This document shows, one piece after another, positions 34,675 to 42,170 of a DNA stretch of 64,000 bases. A program made the position numbers and the translations under genes. The DNA lies in the NCBI GenBank assembly GCA_023251535.1, contig JAHEYP010000003.1, positions 1 to 64,000 of the forward strand. The letters run 5' to 3'. Within the stretch, counting starts at the first letter, position 1; each line of letters opens with the position of its first letter. The notes below the pieces were generated by a model. That model worked only from the letters and a program-made list of their open reading frames with translations. It searched no databases and was not told the origin of the DNA. The stretch is from Bacteroidota bacterium. GTDB taxonomy: Bacteria > Bacteroidota > Bacteroidia > AKYH767-A > OLB10.

Positions 34675-35625
34675 TTAAGGATTTTGATGGAAATAGTCGA
34701 CTACAGCGGGAGTCCATTTTAATTGATCGGCCCAGAAAGGCTTTTCTGTGACGCGAACGATTGCTTTTGACGTGCCATTTTTGTTTAGCTGAGCATCAAC
34801 TTTAAACATTGAAGCACTTGTTTCTTCGAAACGGCTAATAGGTACTCGGCAACTTATAGAAACTAACGAAGGGATGAATTTGAGATATCTGTCGCTTTGT
34901 TGGGAGTTAACAGCAACATTCAATTTTATTTCTGTGCCAATTTCAACAGGGACATACACCCAAATTTTCGTTTGTTCGGGCACTAAGTTTGAATTGTCGG
35001 AAATATCTGGCAATGTACTTCTGAATACTGGACGATCGGCGTTCGCTTGTTCTATTGGTAATGTTTTTATTGCAGTTAGCGAATTGCTAATAGGAGAAGA
35101 AGATGATATTAAAATACTATCGGGATAAGTAACTGCAGGGCCCGACTGCATAAACATTTTTTTGTAGGATATTGAATAAGTTGGAATCAAAGCAACCTTT
35201 TTCGTATAGGCCATACCGTTAGGAAGGGTAATGTATTCGGGATTTACATTTTCGACAGTTATTTTATTTCCGAAAGGTTTCAGCAGGCTTTCAACGGCTT
35301 TCAATACGCTGATCTTTCCTTTGTTTTTTGTACTGCTGTTAATGATAAGCTCCTCATCAGATTTGAAAAGGAGAAAATCGGCGAGGTCAAACCCTCTTCC
35401 TTTTAGCTGTACCGTAGCAACGATGTCGGCTTTGCCCGCATCTTCCTTAAAAGCTAAAGGGACGTTCAATCGAATGCGAATACCTGTTTCGGCGACATGT
35501 TCCTTATTAAGCGTGTTTACTACCCAGATGCCTGAGGCAACGAAAAAGCAAAGCACGAACGAAACAATTTTCGCGTTCGATGTAAGGGAATCAATACTTA
35601 AAAAAGAAGTTTTTTCTTTAGTCAC
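34675..35625 (-). CDS. YbbR/CdaR-like domain protein
   Basis: The 316-residue product has one N-terminal membrane segment (about 19-36; VSFVLCFFVASGIWVVNTL). The rest is extracytoplasmic, with YbbR-like repeats such as IRLNVPLAF, ATVQLKGRGFDL, ITVENVNPEYITL and SISCRVPISRFEET. In Gram-positive bacteria YbbR proteins (CdaR) regulate the diadenylate cyclase; no cyclase gene is in this window. The position directly before coaE and after yajC matches the common Bacteroidota order. Its function here is not known. Confidence 0.85.
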   Translation of the reverse strand: MTKEKTSFLSIDSLTSNAKIVSFVLCFFVASGIWVVNTLNKEHVAETGIRIRLNVPLAFKEDAGKADIVATVQLKGRGFDLADFLLFKSDEELIINSSTKNKGKISVLKAVESLLKPFGNKITVENVNPEYITLPNGMAYTKKVALIPTYSISYKKMFMQSGPAVTYPDSILISSSSPISNSLTAIKTLPIEQANADRPVFRSTLPDISDNSNLVPEQTKIWVYVPVEIGTEIKLNVAVNSQQSDRYLKFIPSLVSISCRVPISRFEETSASMFKVDAQLNKNGTSKAIVRVTEKPFWADQLKWTPAVVDYFHQNP

Positions 35626-35753
35626 TGTAAAGGGCTTTTTGCGAATGTAAACATTAATTATTGGTTGTTTATAAGGGATCGCAAAAATTACTCACAGTTT
35701 AAATTGTATAAAGTAGGGCAGGAGGGCATTAAGGTTAGGTATTAATAAAAATA

Positions 35754-35785
35754 AAAAAGGGAACCCTAAGGCTCCCTTTTTATGT
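35754..35785. terminator. Intrinsic terminator after yajC
   Basis: AAAAAGGGA pairs with TCCCTTTTT, with an inner CC/GG pairing around a CTAA loop. It lies directly after the yajC stop (minus strand) and separates the nusB-DUF1573-yajC genes from ybbR-coaE. Confidence 0.85.
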
Positions 35786-35799
35786 CGTTTATAGACGAA

Positions 35800-36132
35800 T
35801 TATTTTTTTACTTCAGCGGTTACAGGCTCTTGGTATTGCTTTGTTACCTCTGCCGAAATTGCTGATTTTTCGATTTTTACCTTTACGTTATTATCGATTT
35901 CAAGGGTGAAAGTTTTGTCTTGAACTTCTATGATTTTACCATGAACACCTCCGATGGTAACTACTTTGTCGCCTTTTTTCAACGATTCTTTAAAGTCCTT
36001 TTCTAGTTTCGCCTTCTTAGTTTGAGGACGAATCATGAAAAAGTAAAATACAATCATGATAAGGGCAATAGGTATAATTTGTTGAAAGGCACTTCCTCCG
36101 CCTGCTTGTAATAAGATGTTTAAAGTTGTCAT
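35800..36132 (-). CDS. yajC: Preprotein translocase subunit YajC
   Basis: The 110-residue product has one N-terminal membrane helix (about 17-36; IIPIALIMIVFYFFMI) followed by the hallmark RPQTKKAK and a small cytosolic domain with GDKVVTIGGVHGKI. YajC associates with SecDF and the SecYEG translocon. It lies 36 nt after the DUF1573 lipoprotein gene in the nusB cluster and is followed by a terminator. Length and motifs are standard. Confidence 0.96.
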   Translation of the reverse strand: MTTLNILLQAGGGSAFQQIIPIALIMIVFYFFMIRPQTKKAKLEKDFKESLKKGDKVVTIGGVHGKIIEVQDKTFTLEIDNNVKVKIEKSAISAEVTKQYQEPVTAEVKK

Positions 36133-36168
36133 TTGTTACTTTTTATATGTGTTTTGCTGGTTATTTGA

Positions 36169-36645
36169 TTATTTCACTACTTCTCCAGAGATCGTAAGGA
36201 CTTTGGTATTCGGGATTGTATTGGCCAATACTGTTACTGTTTTTGCTACTTGTCCGCTGATGCCAGTACTGTTAAATGTTACTTTAATAACACCTTCTCC
36301 TCCCGGAGCAATAGGATCTTTCGGGTATTCTGGTTGAGTGCATCCGCAAGAACCTTTGGCTTGAGTGATCAGCAATTCGCCTTGTCCGCTGTTTTTAAAG
36401 CGAAATTCGTGGGTTACTGATGCTCCTGTTCTCAATGTGCCAAAGTCGAAAGATGTTTCAGCAAACTCAAAGGCAGGCAACTTAGTGCTGTCGGTAGTTC
36501 CATTAGCGGTTGCAGGATTGTTTATTATCTCGGGATTGAGTTTTTGTTCTTCTGTTCCTGCAGAAGTATCGTTGTTGCTATTGTTGTTGCATGCAACAGT
36601 CATTAGTGCCGCGAAGGCACATAAAATAAGAGTGCTTTTTTTCAT
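36169..36645 (-). CDS. DUF1573 lipoprotein
   Basis: The 158-residue product has a lipoprotein signal with cysteine at about residue 19 (MTVACNNN). It is followed by an Asn/Ser/Thr-rich linker and an Ig-like DUF1573 domain: FDFGTLRTGASVTHEFRFKN, GELLITQAKGSCGCT, YPKDPIAPGGEG. DUF1573 proteins are abundant in Bacteroidota envelopes and have no settled function. It lies between nusB (5 nt) and yajC (36 nt), a common order in the phylum. It is probably anchored in the inner leaflet of the outer membrane or in the inner membrane. Confidence 0.92.
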   Translation of the reverse strand: MKKSTLILCAFAALMTVACNNNSNNDTSAGTEEQKLNPEIINNPATANGTTDSTKLPAFEFAETSFDFGTLRTGASVTHEFRFKNSGQGELLITQAKGSCGCTQPEYPKDPIAPGGEGVIKVTFNSTGISGQVAKTVTVLANTIPNTKVLTISGEVVK

Positions 36646-36650
36646 GACGA

Positions 36651-37589
36651 TTATTCTAATAATCCACGACCGGATTTCACGATTTTTCCTTGCTCTTTTA
36701 ATTCGATTACAAGTTTATCAATGACTCCGTTAATAAAGGATTTGCTGTTTGGCGTGCTGTAATCTTTTGAGATATCGATGTATTCGTTGATGCTTACCTT
36801 AATAGGAATAGAACTTTGGTGCAAAATTTCGCATAGTGCCATCTTCATTAAGATGATGTCTACCATAGCAATCCTTTCTGCATCCCAGTTTTGGGTCTTT
36901 TCGCCGATAATTTGCGTAAAGTAAGCATCGTCTTTGATGGTTTGCTTCACTAATTCTCGCATGAATTTGATATCATCTTCTTCGTCCTTATACAAAGGAA
37001 GAAGCTTGAATTCACCTGTGTTTTTGCCACCATCAAGTGTCTTAGAGATCATCACTTCCATTAAATCGAGACTTTCTGCCCAATAGATAGTGCGCTCCTC
37101 CAATAAAGAAACAACGAATTCCTGACGCGTAAATACTTCTTGAAACATCCAATTGATTAATTCGATGTCTTGCTTCACCGATGTGCTTTCCGATGAACTG
37201 TAGGTTTTGTATTGGTCGGTCTGACGAATTTGGAAGAAGGCTTTCTTCACTACATCATGATCGGCTTGCCAAGAAATTTTATTGTCTTTAATTTGTTTCA
37301 GAAAATGCGATGACTTTTCGAGCCATGCAATAAATACATTTTCTTTTAAGAGGCGGTTAGCTGATTTTCTTTTACCAGTTACAGCACTGGCAGGTAGATC
37401 GGCATAGTACATTTCTTCTTGTTCTGCCATCTCTACAAACATCTGTAATACTAGTAAATACAGTTCGAAGATTTTTTTTGTGCCGTTCAATAATTCTTGT
37501 TCGGTGCGCACCATGTCCTTGGAATCCGATTGGTAATATGCGTAAAGGGCTTGCATTACCCGGATGCGAAGGTGTCTTCTGCTTAACAT
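36651..37589 (-). CDS. nusB: Transcription antitermination factor NusB (long Bacteroidota form)
   Basis: The 312-residue product opens with MLSRRHLRIRVMQALYAY, the NusB start. In the last 100 residues it has the conserved core DAYFTQIIGEKTQNWDAERIAMVDIILMKMALCEIL, IPIKVSINEYIDISKDY and KSFINGVIDKL. NusB binds the boxA RNA element of rRNA operons with NusE and is needed for antitermination. The middle part (about 60-190) is an extra segment absent from the 140-residue E. coli protein but usual in Bacteroidota. The space in front of its start holds an unusual 17-bp hairpin. Confidence 0.94.
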   Translation of the reverse strand: MLSRRHLRIRVMQALYAYYQSDSKDMVRTEQELLNGTKKIFELYLLVLQMFVEMAEQEEMYYADLPASAVTGKRKSANRLLKENVFIAWLEKSSHFLKQIKDNKISWQADHDVVKKAFFQIRQTDQYKTYSSSESTSVKQDIELINWMFQEVFTRQEFVVSLLEERTIYWAESLDLMEVMISKTLDGGKNTGEFKLLPLYKDEEDDIKFMRELVKQTIKDDAYFTQIIGEKTQNWDAERIAMVDIILMKMALCEILHQSSIPIKVSINEYIDISKDYSTPNSKSFINGVIDKLVIELKEQGKIVKSGRGLLE

Positions 37590-37616
37590 TTTTTTCAGAA
37601 CTGATTTTAATATTGA

Positions 37617-37695
37617 CGGAGAGATGAAAAACTTTATTTACTCACAATCAAGACCGATATTATTTCTCTCTCCGAAAAAAATAATATCGGTCTTG
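37617..37695 (-). promoter_or_regulatory. Long hairpin with a loop complementary to the nusB leader
   Basis: A perfect 17-bp stem (37649-37665 with 37679-37695) encloses a 13-nt loop. Eight loop nucleotides (37667-37674, TCTCTCCG on plus) are exactly complementary to 37617-37624 (CGGAGAGA), 28 nt upstream of the nusB start. On the minus-strand RNA this could form an H-type pseudoknot. It lies after the leucine dehydrogenase stop and could be a terminator, an attenuator or a leader element. Confidence 0.5.
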
Positions 37696-37720
37696 CTGTT
37701 TATTTCGCCTTGCGACGTTA

Positions 37721-38830
37721 TTACATACTTGACTTTACTTTGCCGATATCTGAAATACGCTTTTCAGCCATTTTCATTGCAGCAAGCTGAGTGTAGATTC
37801 CGTCTTCTTTCGCTTTCTTAAGGATATCTAACGTTACATTGTAGATATGCTCAGTTTGTGATAATGCACGCTGACGGTTGTATCCGATTAATTCAGAATA
37901 AACGTTGATTAGTCCGCCGGCATTGATTAAAAAGTCAGGAGCGTAAACGATTCCTTTCTCAACTAACATTGGTCCGTGGATCGTTTCATCAGCTAACTGA
38001 TTGTTAGCAGCACCTGCAATTACCGAACATTTTAGTTGGTTAATATTTTCTGAATTCAAAGTAGCACCTAATGCGCAAGGAGCGTAAACATCAATATCAA
38101 GTCCGTAAATTCCGTCGTTCGATACTACTTCTGCACCATGTTCTTTCGATACTTTTCTTAATTGTTCTTCGTTGATGTCGGCGATATAAACGATAGCACC
38201 TTCTTTCTTAAGGTTCATTACTAAGTTCTCTCCAACGTGTCCTACACCTTGAACTAAAACTTTTTTACCGTTTAAATCATCCTTACCCCAAGCAAACTGA
38301 GCTGCAGCTTTCATTCCCATGTAAACGCCATAAGCTGTTACCGGACTAGGATCGCCACCGCCACCCATCGATTCAGGTAGACCTGTTACCGATTTAGTTT
38401 CCATCGCTACATACTCCATGTCTTTGGTGCTCGTTCCAACATCTTCAGCAGTGATATACTTGCCGTTAAGGTTATTTACGAAACGTCCGAATTTGCGGAA
38501 TAATGCTTCAGATTTCTGTGTTTTGCTATCGCCGATGATTACTGCTTTTCCTCCTCCAAGATTTAATCCTGAAATGGCTGCTTTGTAAGTCATCCCACGT
38601 GATAAACGTAATACGTCGTTTAACGCTTCCGCCTCAGTTTTATACATCCACATACGTGTTCCGCCTAAAGCTGGTCCAAGTACTGTATTGTGAATTGCTA
38701 TAATAGCTTTTAATCCAGTTTCTGGATCATGGCAATATACCACTTGCTCGTGGTGACTGTTAGAAATACTATCAAATACATTGCTGTTTAACGGCGCGAT
38801 AACCTGCTGCTTTTCTTTCACGTCTATCAT
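37721..38830 (-). CDS. Leucine dehydrogenase (Glu/Leu/Phe/Val dehydrogenase family)
   Basis: The 369-residue product deaminates branched-chain amino acids to 2-oxo acids with NAD. It has ALGGTRMWMYKTEAEALND, LNLGGGKAVIIGD (catalytic lysine region), ITAEDVGTSTKDME, the long GGGGDPSPVTAYGV segment typical of leucine/phenylalanine dehydrogenases, and the Rossmann loop VLVQGVGHVGENLV. It is well under the 410-450 residues of glutamate dehydrogenases and fits leucine dehydrogenase in length. It has its own promoter (TACCTTTG). Valine or phenylalanine preference cannot be excluded. Confidence 0.9.
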   Translation of the reverse strand: MIDVKEKQQVIAPLNSNVFDSISNSHHEQVVYCHDPETGLKAIIAIHNTVLGPALGGTRMWMYKTEAEALNDVLRLSRGMTYKAAISGLNLGGGKAVIIGDSKTQKSEALFRKFGRFVNNLNGKYITAEDVGTSTKDMEYVAMETKSVTGLPESMGGGGDPSPVTAYGVYMGMKAAAQFAWGKDDLNGKKVLVQGVGHVGENLVMNLKKEGAIVYIADINEEQLRKVSKEHGAEVVSNDGIYGLDIDVYAPCALGATLNSENINQLKCSVIAGAANNQLADETIHGPMLVEKGIVYAPDFLINAGGLINVYSELIGYNRQRALSQTEHIYNVTLDILKKAKEDGIYTQLAAMKMAEKRISDIGKVKSSM

Positions 38831-38855
38831 GAAGTTGATTTTTTCAATTGAGGGG

Positions 38856-38863
38856 CAAAGGTA
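38856..38863 (-). promoter_or_regulatory. Bacteroidota promoter of leucine dehydrogenase
   Basis: On the minus strand this reads TACCTTTG, with a TTG about 21 nt further upstream as a -33 element. It lies 25 nt before the start codon. Confidence 0.6.
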
Positions 38864-39010
38864 GAGTTTTTATCCCTTTGATAACAAGTAAAAGATGCCA
38901 TAAATACTGTGATCTTTGATAGGTAAAGTTTATACCTTTACATCCTTGTATTTCAAGGAGATAGCCATCTTTTATTGTGATGTTGGATTTGATAATCAAT
39001 AAGTTGTAAA

Positions 39011-40804
39011 GTGAAGCATTTAAAATCGATCAATAAATATTTTCTAAAATACAGTCGTCATCTGTTTTTAGGGATCCTTTTTGTTACCATTTCCAATTTG
39101 TTCGGGATATTTCCTGCTCAAATTACTCGTAATGCTTTGGATGTTGTGGCCAATAATTTGGATACAATTCATCTGTTTGCGGGCTTCGATTTGAAGGCCG
39201 ATGAAGATCATTTGCTGTCGTTTAGTATCTTATTATTCGGTATTATATTGATTGTCATGGCTATTCTGAAGGGAGTATTCATGTTTTTTATGCGTCAGAT
39301 GATTATTGTGATGTCTCGACATGTGGAATATGATCAGAAAAATGAGATTTACGCTCATTATCAACGTCTTGGACTAGATTTTTATAATCAGAATAATACC
39401 GGCGATTTAATGAATCGTATCAGTGAGGATGTTGGCAGGGTGAGAATGTATGTTGGTCCTGCCGTAATGTACACGATCAATATGCTGGTGATGTTTATAC
39501 TCGTTATCTGGGCGATGGTAAGCGTAAATCCTAAATTGGCTCTTTTTGTTTTGATGCCTTTGCCGCTGATGTCGTTTTTAGTGTATCGAGTGCAAGACAA
39601 AATCAATCGCAAGAGTGAAGCTGTTCAAAGCAAGTTATCCGATATATCGACTTTTATTCAGGAGACTTTTTCTGGTATTCGTGTCTTGAAGGCTTATTCT
39701 CGTGAGGGAAGTTTTGAAGCTGCTTACCAAAAACAAAGTTCCGAATACCGTGATCAGTCGATGGACTTGGTGAAAGTGAATGCTATGTTTATGCCAAGCA
39801 TGTTATTATTAGTCGGGGTAAGTACTATTCTCACGATTTATATCGGATCGTTGGAGGTGATGAACGGACGCTTGACAATTGGAAATATTGCTGAGTTCGT
39901 GATTTATGTAAATATGCTCACTTGGCCAGTTGCTTCTCTGGGATGGGTAGTAACAATTGTGCAACGTGCAGCAGCTTCGCAAGAGAGAATAAACGAGTTT
40001 TTGAATACTAAGCCAGAGATCAATTCGGGCAGTTATAAACCAACAACTATTGATGCATCAATCGAGTTGAAAAATGTAACGGTCAGCTATAAACAATCTG
40101 GTGTAAAAGCGCTCGATAATGTGTCGTTTTCTGTACCTGCAGGAACTTCCTTGGGGATAATTGGTAAAACAGGATCAGGGAAGTCTACTTTAGTGAATAC
40201 ACTTTTAAGACTTATCGATCCAGATCAGGGAGAAGTTTTCCTCGATCAAAGGAATTTGAAGGAATATGATCTTATGGCTTTTCGCAATAGAGTAGGATGC
40301 GTTCCACAGGAGGTTTTCTTGTTTAGCGACTCAATAAATGAGAATATTGCCTTCGGCCTAACCAAAGAACATACTCAAGAAGAGATAGAGCAAGCCGCTA
40401 AGGATGCCGTGGTATATAAGAATATAATGGAATTCCCCGAAGGCTTTAAAACCGTGGTAGGTGAGAGGGGGATTACTTTGAGCGGTGGACAAAAACAACG
40501 TGTTTCTATAGCAAGAGCCATCGTGAAACGTCCCGATTTATTAATCTTCGACGACTGTCTCTCTGCCGTAGATACCATTACCGAAGAAGAGATTCTATCG
40601 AATTTGAAGAAGATTATGAAGGGCCGAACCACCATTTTCGTGAGTCATAGGATCTCAACGGTGAAGAATGCCGAGCGCATTATTGTCCTCGATCAAGGGC
40701 GCATTGTAGAGGAAGGAACTCACGAAAATTTGATGAAAATAGGTGGGCATTACGCCGAATTGTACGAAATGCAGCTATTAGAAGAGCAACAAATAGGTGA
40801 ATAA
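39011..40804 (+). CDS. ABC exporter, fused permease and ATPase
   Basis: The 597-residue half-transporter has an N-terminal six-helix membrane domain (about 1-320) and a C-terminal nucleotide-binding domain. The latter has Walker A GKTGSGKST, the Q-loop GCVPQEVFLF, the signature LSGGQKQR, Walker B LLIFDDCLSAVD, and the switch VSHRIST. It would act as a dimer in the inner membrane. In Walker B the residue after the terminal aspartate pair is cysteine (DDC), so the usual catalytic glutamate appears to be replaced by aspartate. The start is GTG. The substrate is unknown; MsbA-like lipid and multidrug export are possible. Confidence 0.92.
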   Translation: MKHLKSINKYFLKYSRHLFLGILFVTISNLFGIFPAQITRNALDVVANNLDTIHLFAGFDLKADEDHLLSFSILLFGIILIVMAILKGVFMFFMRQMIIVMSRHVEYDQKNEIYAHYQRLGLDFYNQNNTGDLMNRISEDVGRVRMYVGPAVMYTINMLVMFILVIWAMVSVNPKLALFVLMPLPLMSFLVYRVQDKINRKSEAVQSKLSDISTFIQETFSGIRVLKAYSREGSFEAAYQKQSSEYRDQSMDLVKVNAMFMPSMLLLVGVSTILTIYIGSLEVMNGRLTIGNIAEFVIYVNMLTWPVASLGWVVTIVQRAAASQERINEFLNTKPEINSGSYKPTTIDASIELKNVTVSYKQSGVKALDNVSFSVPAGTSLGIIGKTGSGKSTLVNTLLRLIDPDQGEVFLDQRNLKEYDLMAFRNRVGCVPQEVFLFSDSINENIAFGLTKEHTQEEIEQAAKDAVVYKNIMEFPEGFKTVVGERGITLSGGQKQRVSIARAIVKRPDLLIFDDCLSAVDTITEEEILSNLKKIMKGRTTIFVSHRISTVKNAERIIVLDQGRIVEEGTHENLMKIGGHYAELYEMQLLEEQQIGE

Positions 40805-40853
40805 ATCTAATTTTTCAAACATTTGTATTTATTACTGAAAGTATTTTTTATTA

Positions 40854-40870
40854 TTATTGCGTTGCAATAA
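40854..40870. promoter_or_regulatory. Dyad in front of the DUF3276 gene
   Basis: TTATTGC and GCAATAA are 7-bp perfect inverted arms around GTT, ending 10 nt before the ATG at 40881. It could be an operator or an RNA hairpin at the initiation region. Confidence 0.4.
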
Positions 40871-40880
40871 ACCATTACCT

Positions 40881-41252
40881 ATGAACGAGTACGACCAAAT
40901 GCAACCTCGGGATGCTTTCTTCTCGAAGCGTATCAGGGCCGGAAAACGCACTTATTACTTCGACGTAAAAGCTACGCGTGGTAACGACTTCTACATAACA
41001 ATTACAGAAAGTAAGCGTAAACCGGGAGAAAGTGAAGATCGTCCCTTCTTCGAAAAACACAAGATCTTTTTGTACAAAGAAGACTTTGAGAAATTTACTG
41101 ACGGATTAAGTGAGGCACTTGACTTCATTAAGCATCGTCGTTCGGGTGAAATGACCGATGAAATTTCTCATATTCATGACGCCTCAACAGTAGAAACTGC
41201 TACTGGGACTTCTGGATTTACAGATTTAAATTTTGAAGACTTAAGTAAATAA
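40881..41252 (+). CDS. DUF3276 (PUR-alpha-like) nucleic-acid-binding protein
   Basis: The 123-residue product has the single PUR repeat pattern of DUF3276. It has FFSKRIRAGKRTYYFDVKAT, then NDFYITITESKRK, then HKIFLYKEDFEKFTDGLSEALDFI. The PUR fold in Borrelia and eukaryotes binds purine-rich single-stranded DNA or RNA. The C-terminal 35 residues are acidic and probably flexible. The frame extends to a TTG at 40857, but the ATG at 40881 starts the conserved part. A hairpin dyad lies just before the start, and a strong terminator follows. Its cellular role in Bacteroidota is not established. Confidence 0.88.
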   Translation: MNEYDQMQPRDAFFSKRIRAGKRTYYFDVKATRGNDFYITITESKRKPGESEDRPFFEKHKIFLYKEDFEKFTDGLSEALDFIKHRRSGEMTDEISHIHDASTVETATGTSGFTDLNFEDLSK

Positions 41253-41270
41253 TCTTCTATGTTATTCATA

Positions 41271-41300
41271 AAAAAAGGCAAACGAAAGTTTGCCTTTTTT
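41271..41300. terminator. Bidirectional terminator with GAAA tetraloop
   Basis: A 13-bp stem (AAAAAAGGCAAAC with GTTTGCCTTTTTT) closes on a GAAA loop, between the DUF3276 gene and the convergent REC-Hpt gene. Confidence 0.92.
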
Positions 41301-41317
41301 GTTTGTGTTCGAGTCTA

Positions 41318-42136
41318 TTAAACCAGATTTTCAAGTTCTCTGTTTACTAATACTTGAATAGCTTCGAGTTCAGGAGCTATGGCATCGAATCGAGCATTAG
41401 CAGCTTCTAAATTTACTCTACTTTTCAAATCTTCTGTAAAAATGGTCAGATGTTCTATTAGTTGATCAGATGCCAACATTTTAATTGGCGATTTGATTTT
41501 ATGACTAGCTTGAAATACTTGCTCCCAATTTTGATTTTCGAGTCCAGTTTTAATTTGCTCATGAAGACTAGGCAACTGATTACTGAGCATATAAAGGAAA
41601 TGCTTTACATCTTCCTTGTTGTCTCTGAAAATCGCATAGATCTTTTCAATTCCCGGGTGACGTTCGCTGCGTTCTGAAGGCTGAATATCTTCCAATAAAA
41701 AGTCATCGCGATGACTTAAATTATTCTGAAGAATTTCTAACAAATCTTGTGGACTATAAGGCTTCGTGAGGTAATCATCGATGCCCGCAGCTTTGGCTTT
41801 GTCTCTATCTTCTTCAGAGGCATTTGCAGTGAGTGCAATAATAATTAACTTCTTGTTTTTGATTTTTTCAGAGTGACGAATTGCCATACTTAACTCATAG
41901 CCATCCATCCCAGGCATTTCAACGTCAGTTAAAAGAACATCAAAATCTCTCTGCTGAACCATATAAAATGCATCTTCGCCGTTCCCTGCTAATTCGATAT
42001 TTTTTATACCTAAATTTTGAAGGATACGTTTACCCAAAAACTGATTTACACGGTTGTCGTCAACCAGCAACACCGAAAAGGAAGGGTTCATAAATTTGGC
42101 ACCAAAAGTCCCAGACGAAGAAATTTCTTGATTCAT
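41318..42136 (-). CDS. Response regulator with receiver and Hpt domains
   Basis: The 272-residue product has a receiver domain (about 20-140) with VLLVDDNRVNQ, Asp71 in VLLTDVEMPGMDG, IIIALTANA and DDYLTKPY. A C-terminal Hpt-like helical domain (about 165-270) has QASHKIKSPIKML carrying a phospho-accepting histidine near 212. Such proteins shuttle phosphate between a hybrid kinase and another regulator. No kinase is adjacent; the nearest are more than 10 kb away, so it is an orphan. A second possible start is Met16. It precedes the terminator shared with the DUF3276 gene. Confidence 0.9.
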   Translation of the reverse strand: MNQEISSSGTFGAKFMNPSFSVLLVDDNRVNQFLGKRILQNLGIKNIELAGNGEDAFYMVQQRDFDVLLTDVEMPGMDGYELSMAIRHSEKIKNKKLIIIALTANASEEDRDKAKAAGIDDYLTKPYSPQDLLEILQNNLSHRDDFLLEDIQPSERSERHPGIEKIYAIFRDNKEDVKHFLYMLSNQLPSLHEQIKTGLENQNWEQVFQASHKIKSPIKMLASDQLIEHLTIFTEDLKSRVNLEAANARFDAIAPELEAIQVLVNRELENLV

Positions 42137-42170
42137 ATTCTATAACGGAAGCTAAGTTACGGCTTCCTTT

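Noticed and set aside
36651-37589. nusB seemed too long and could have been a fusion
   Set aside because: Long NusB proteins with an extra middle segment are usual in Bacteroidota, and both conserved ends are present in one frame.
37564-37821. Plus-strand frame across the leucine dehydrogenase-nusB gap
   Set aside because: It runs through the 17-bp hairpin and the antisense of both genes, so it is most likely chance.
42147-42167. GGAAGC/GCTTCC hairpin between the REC-Hpt gene and the CTD gene
   Set aside because: The stem is only 6 bp with a 9-nt loop and has no T-run on the minus strand, so a terminator call is not supported.
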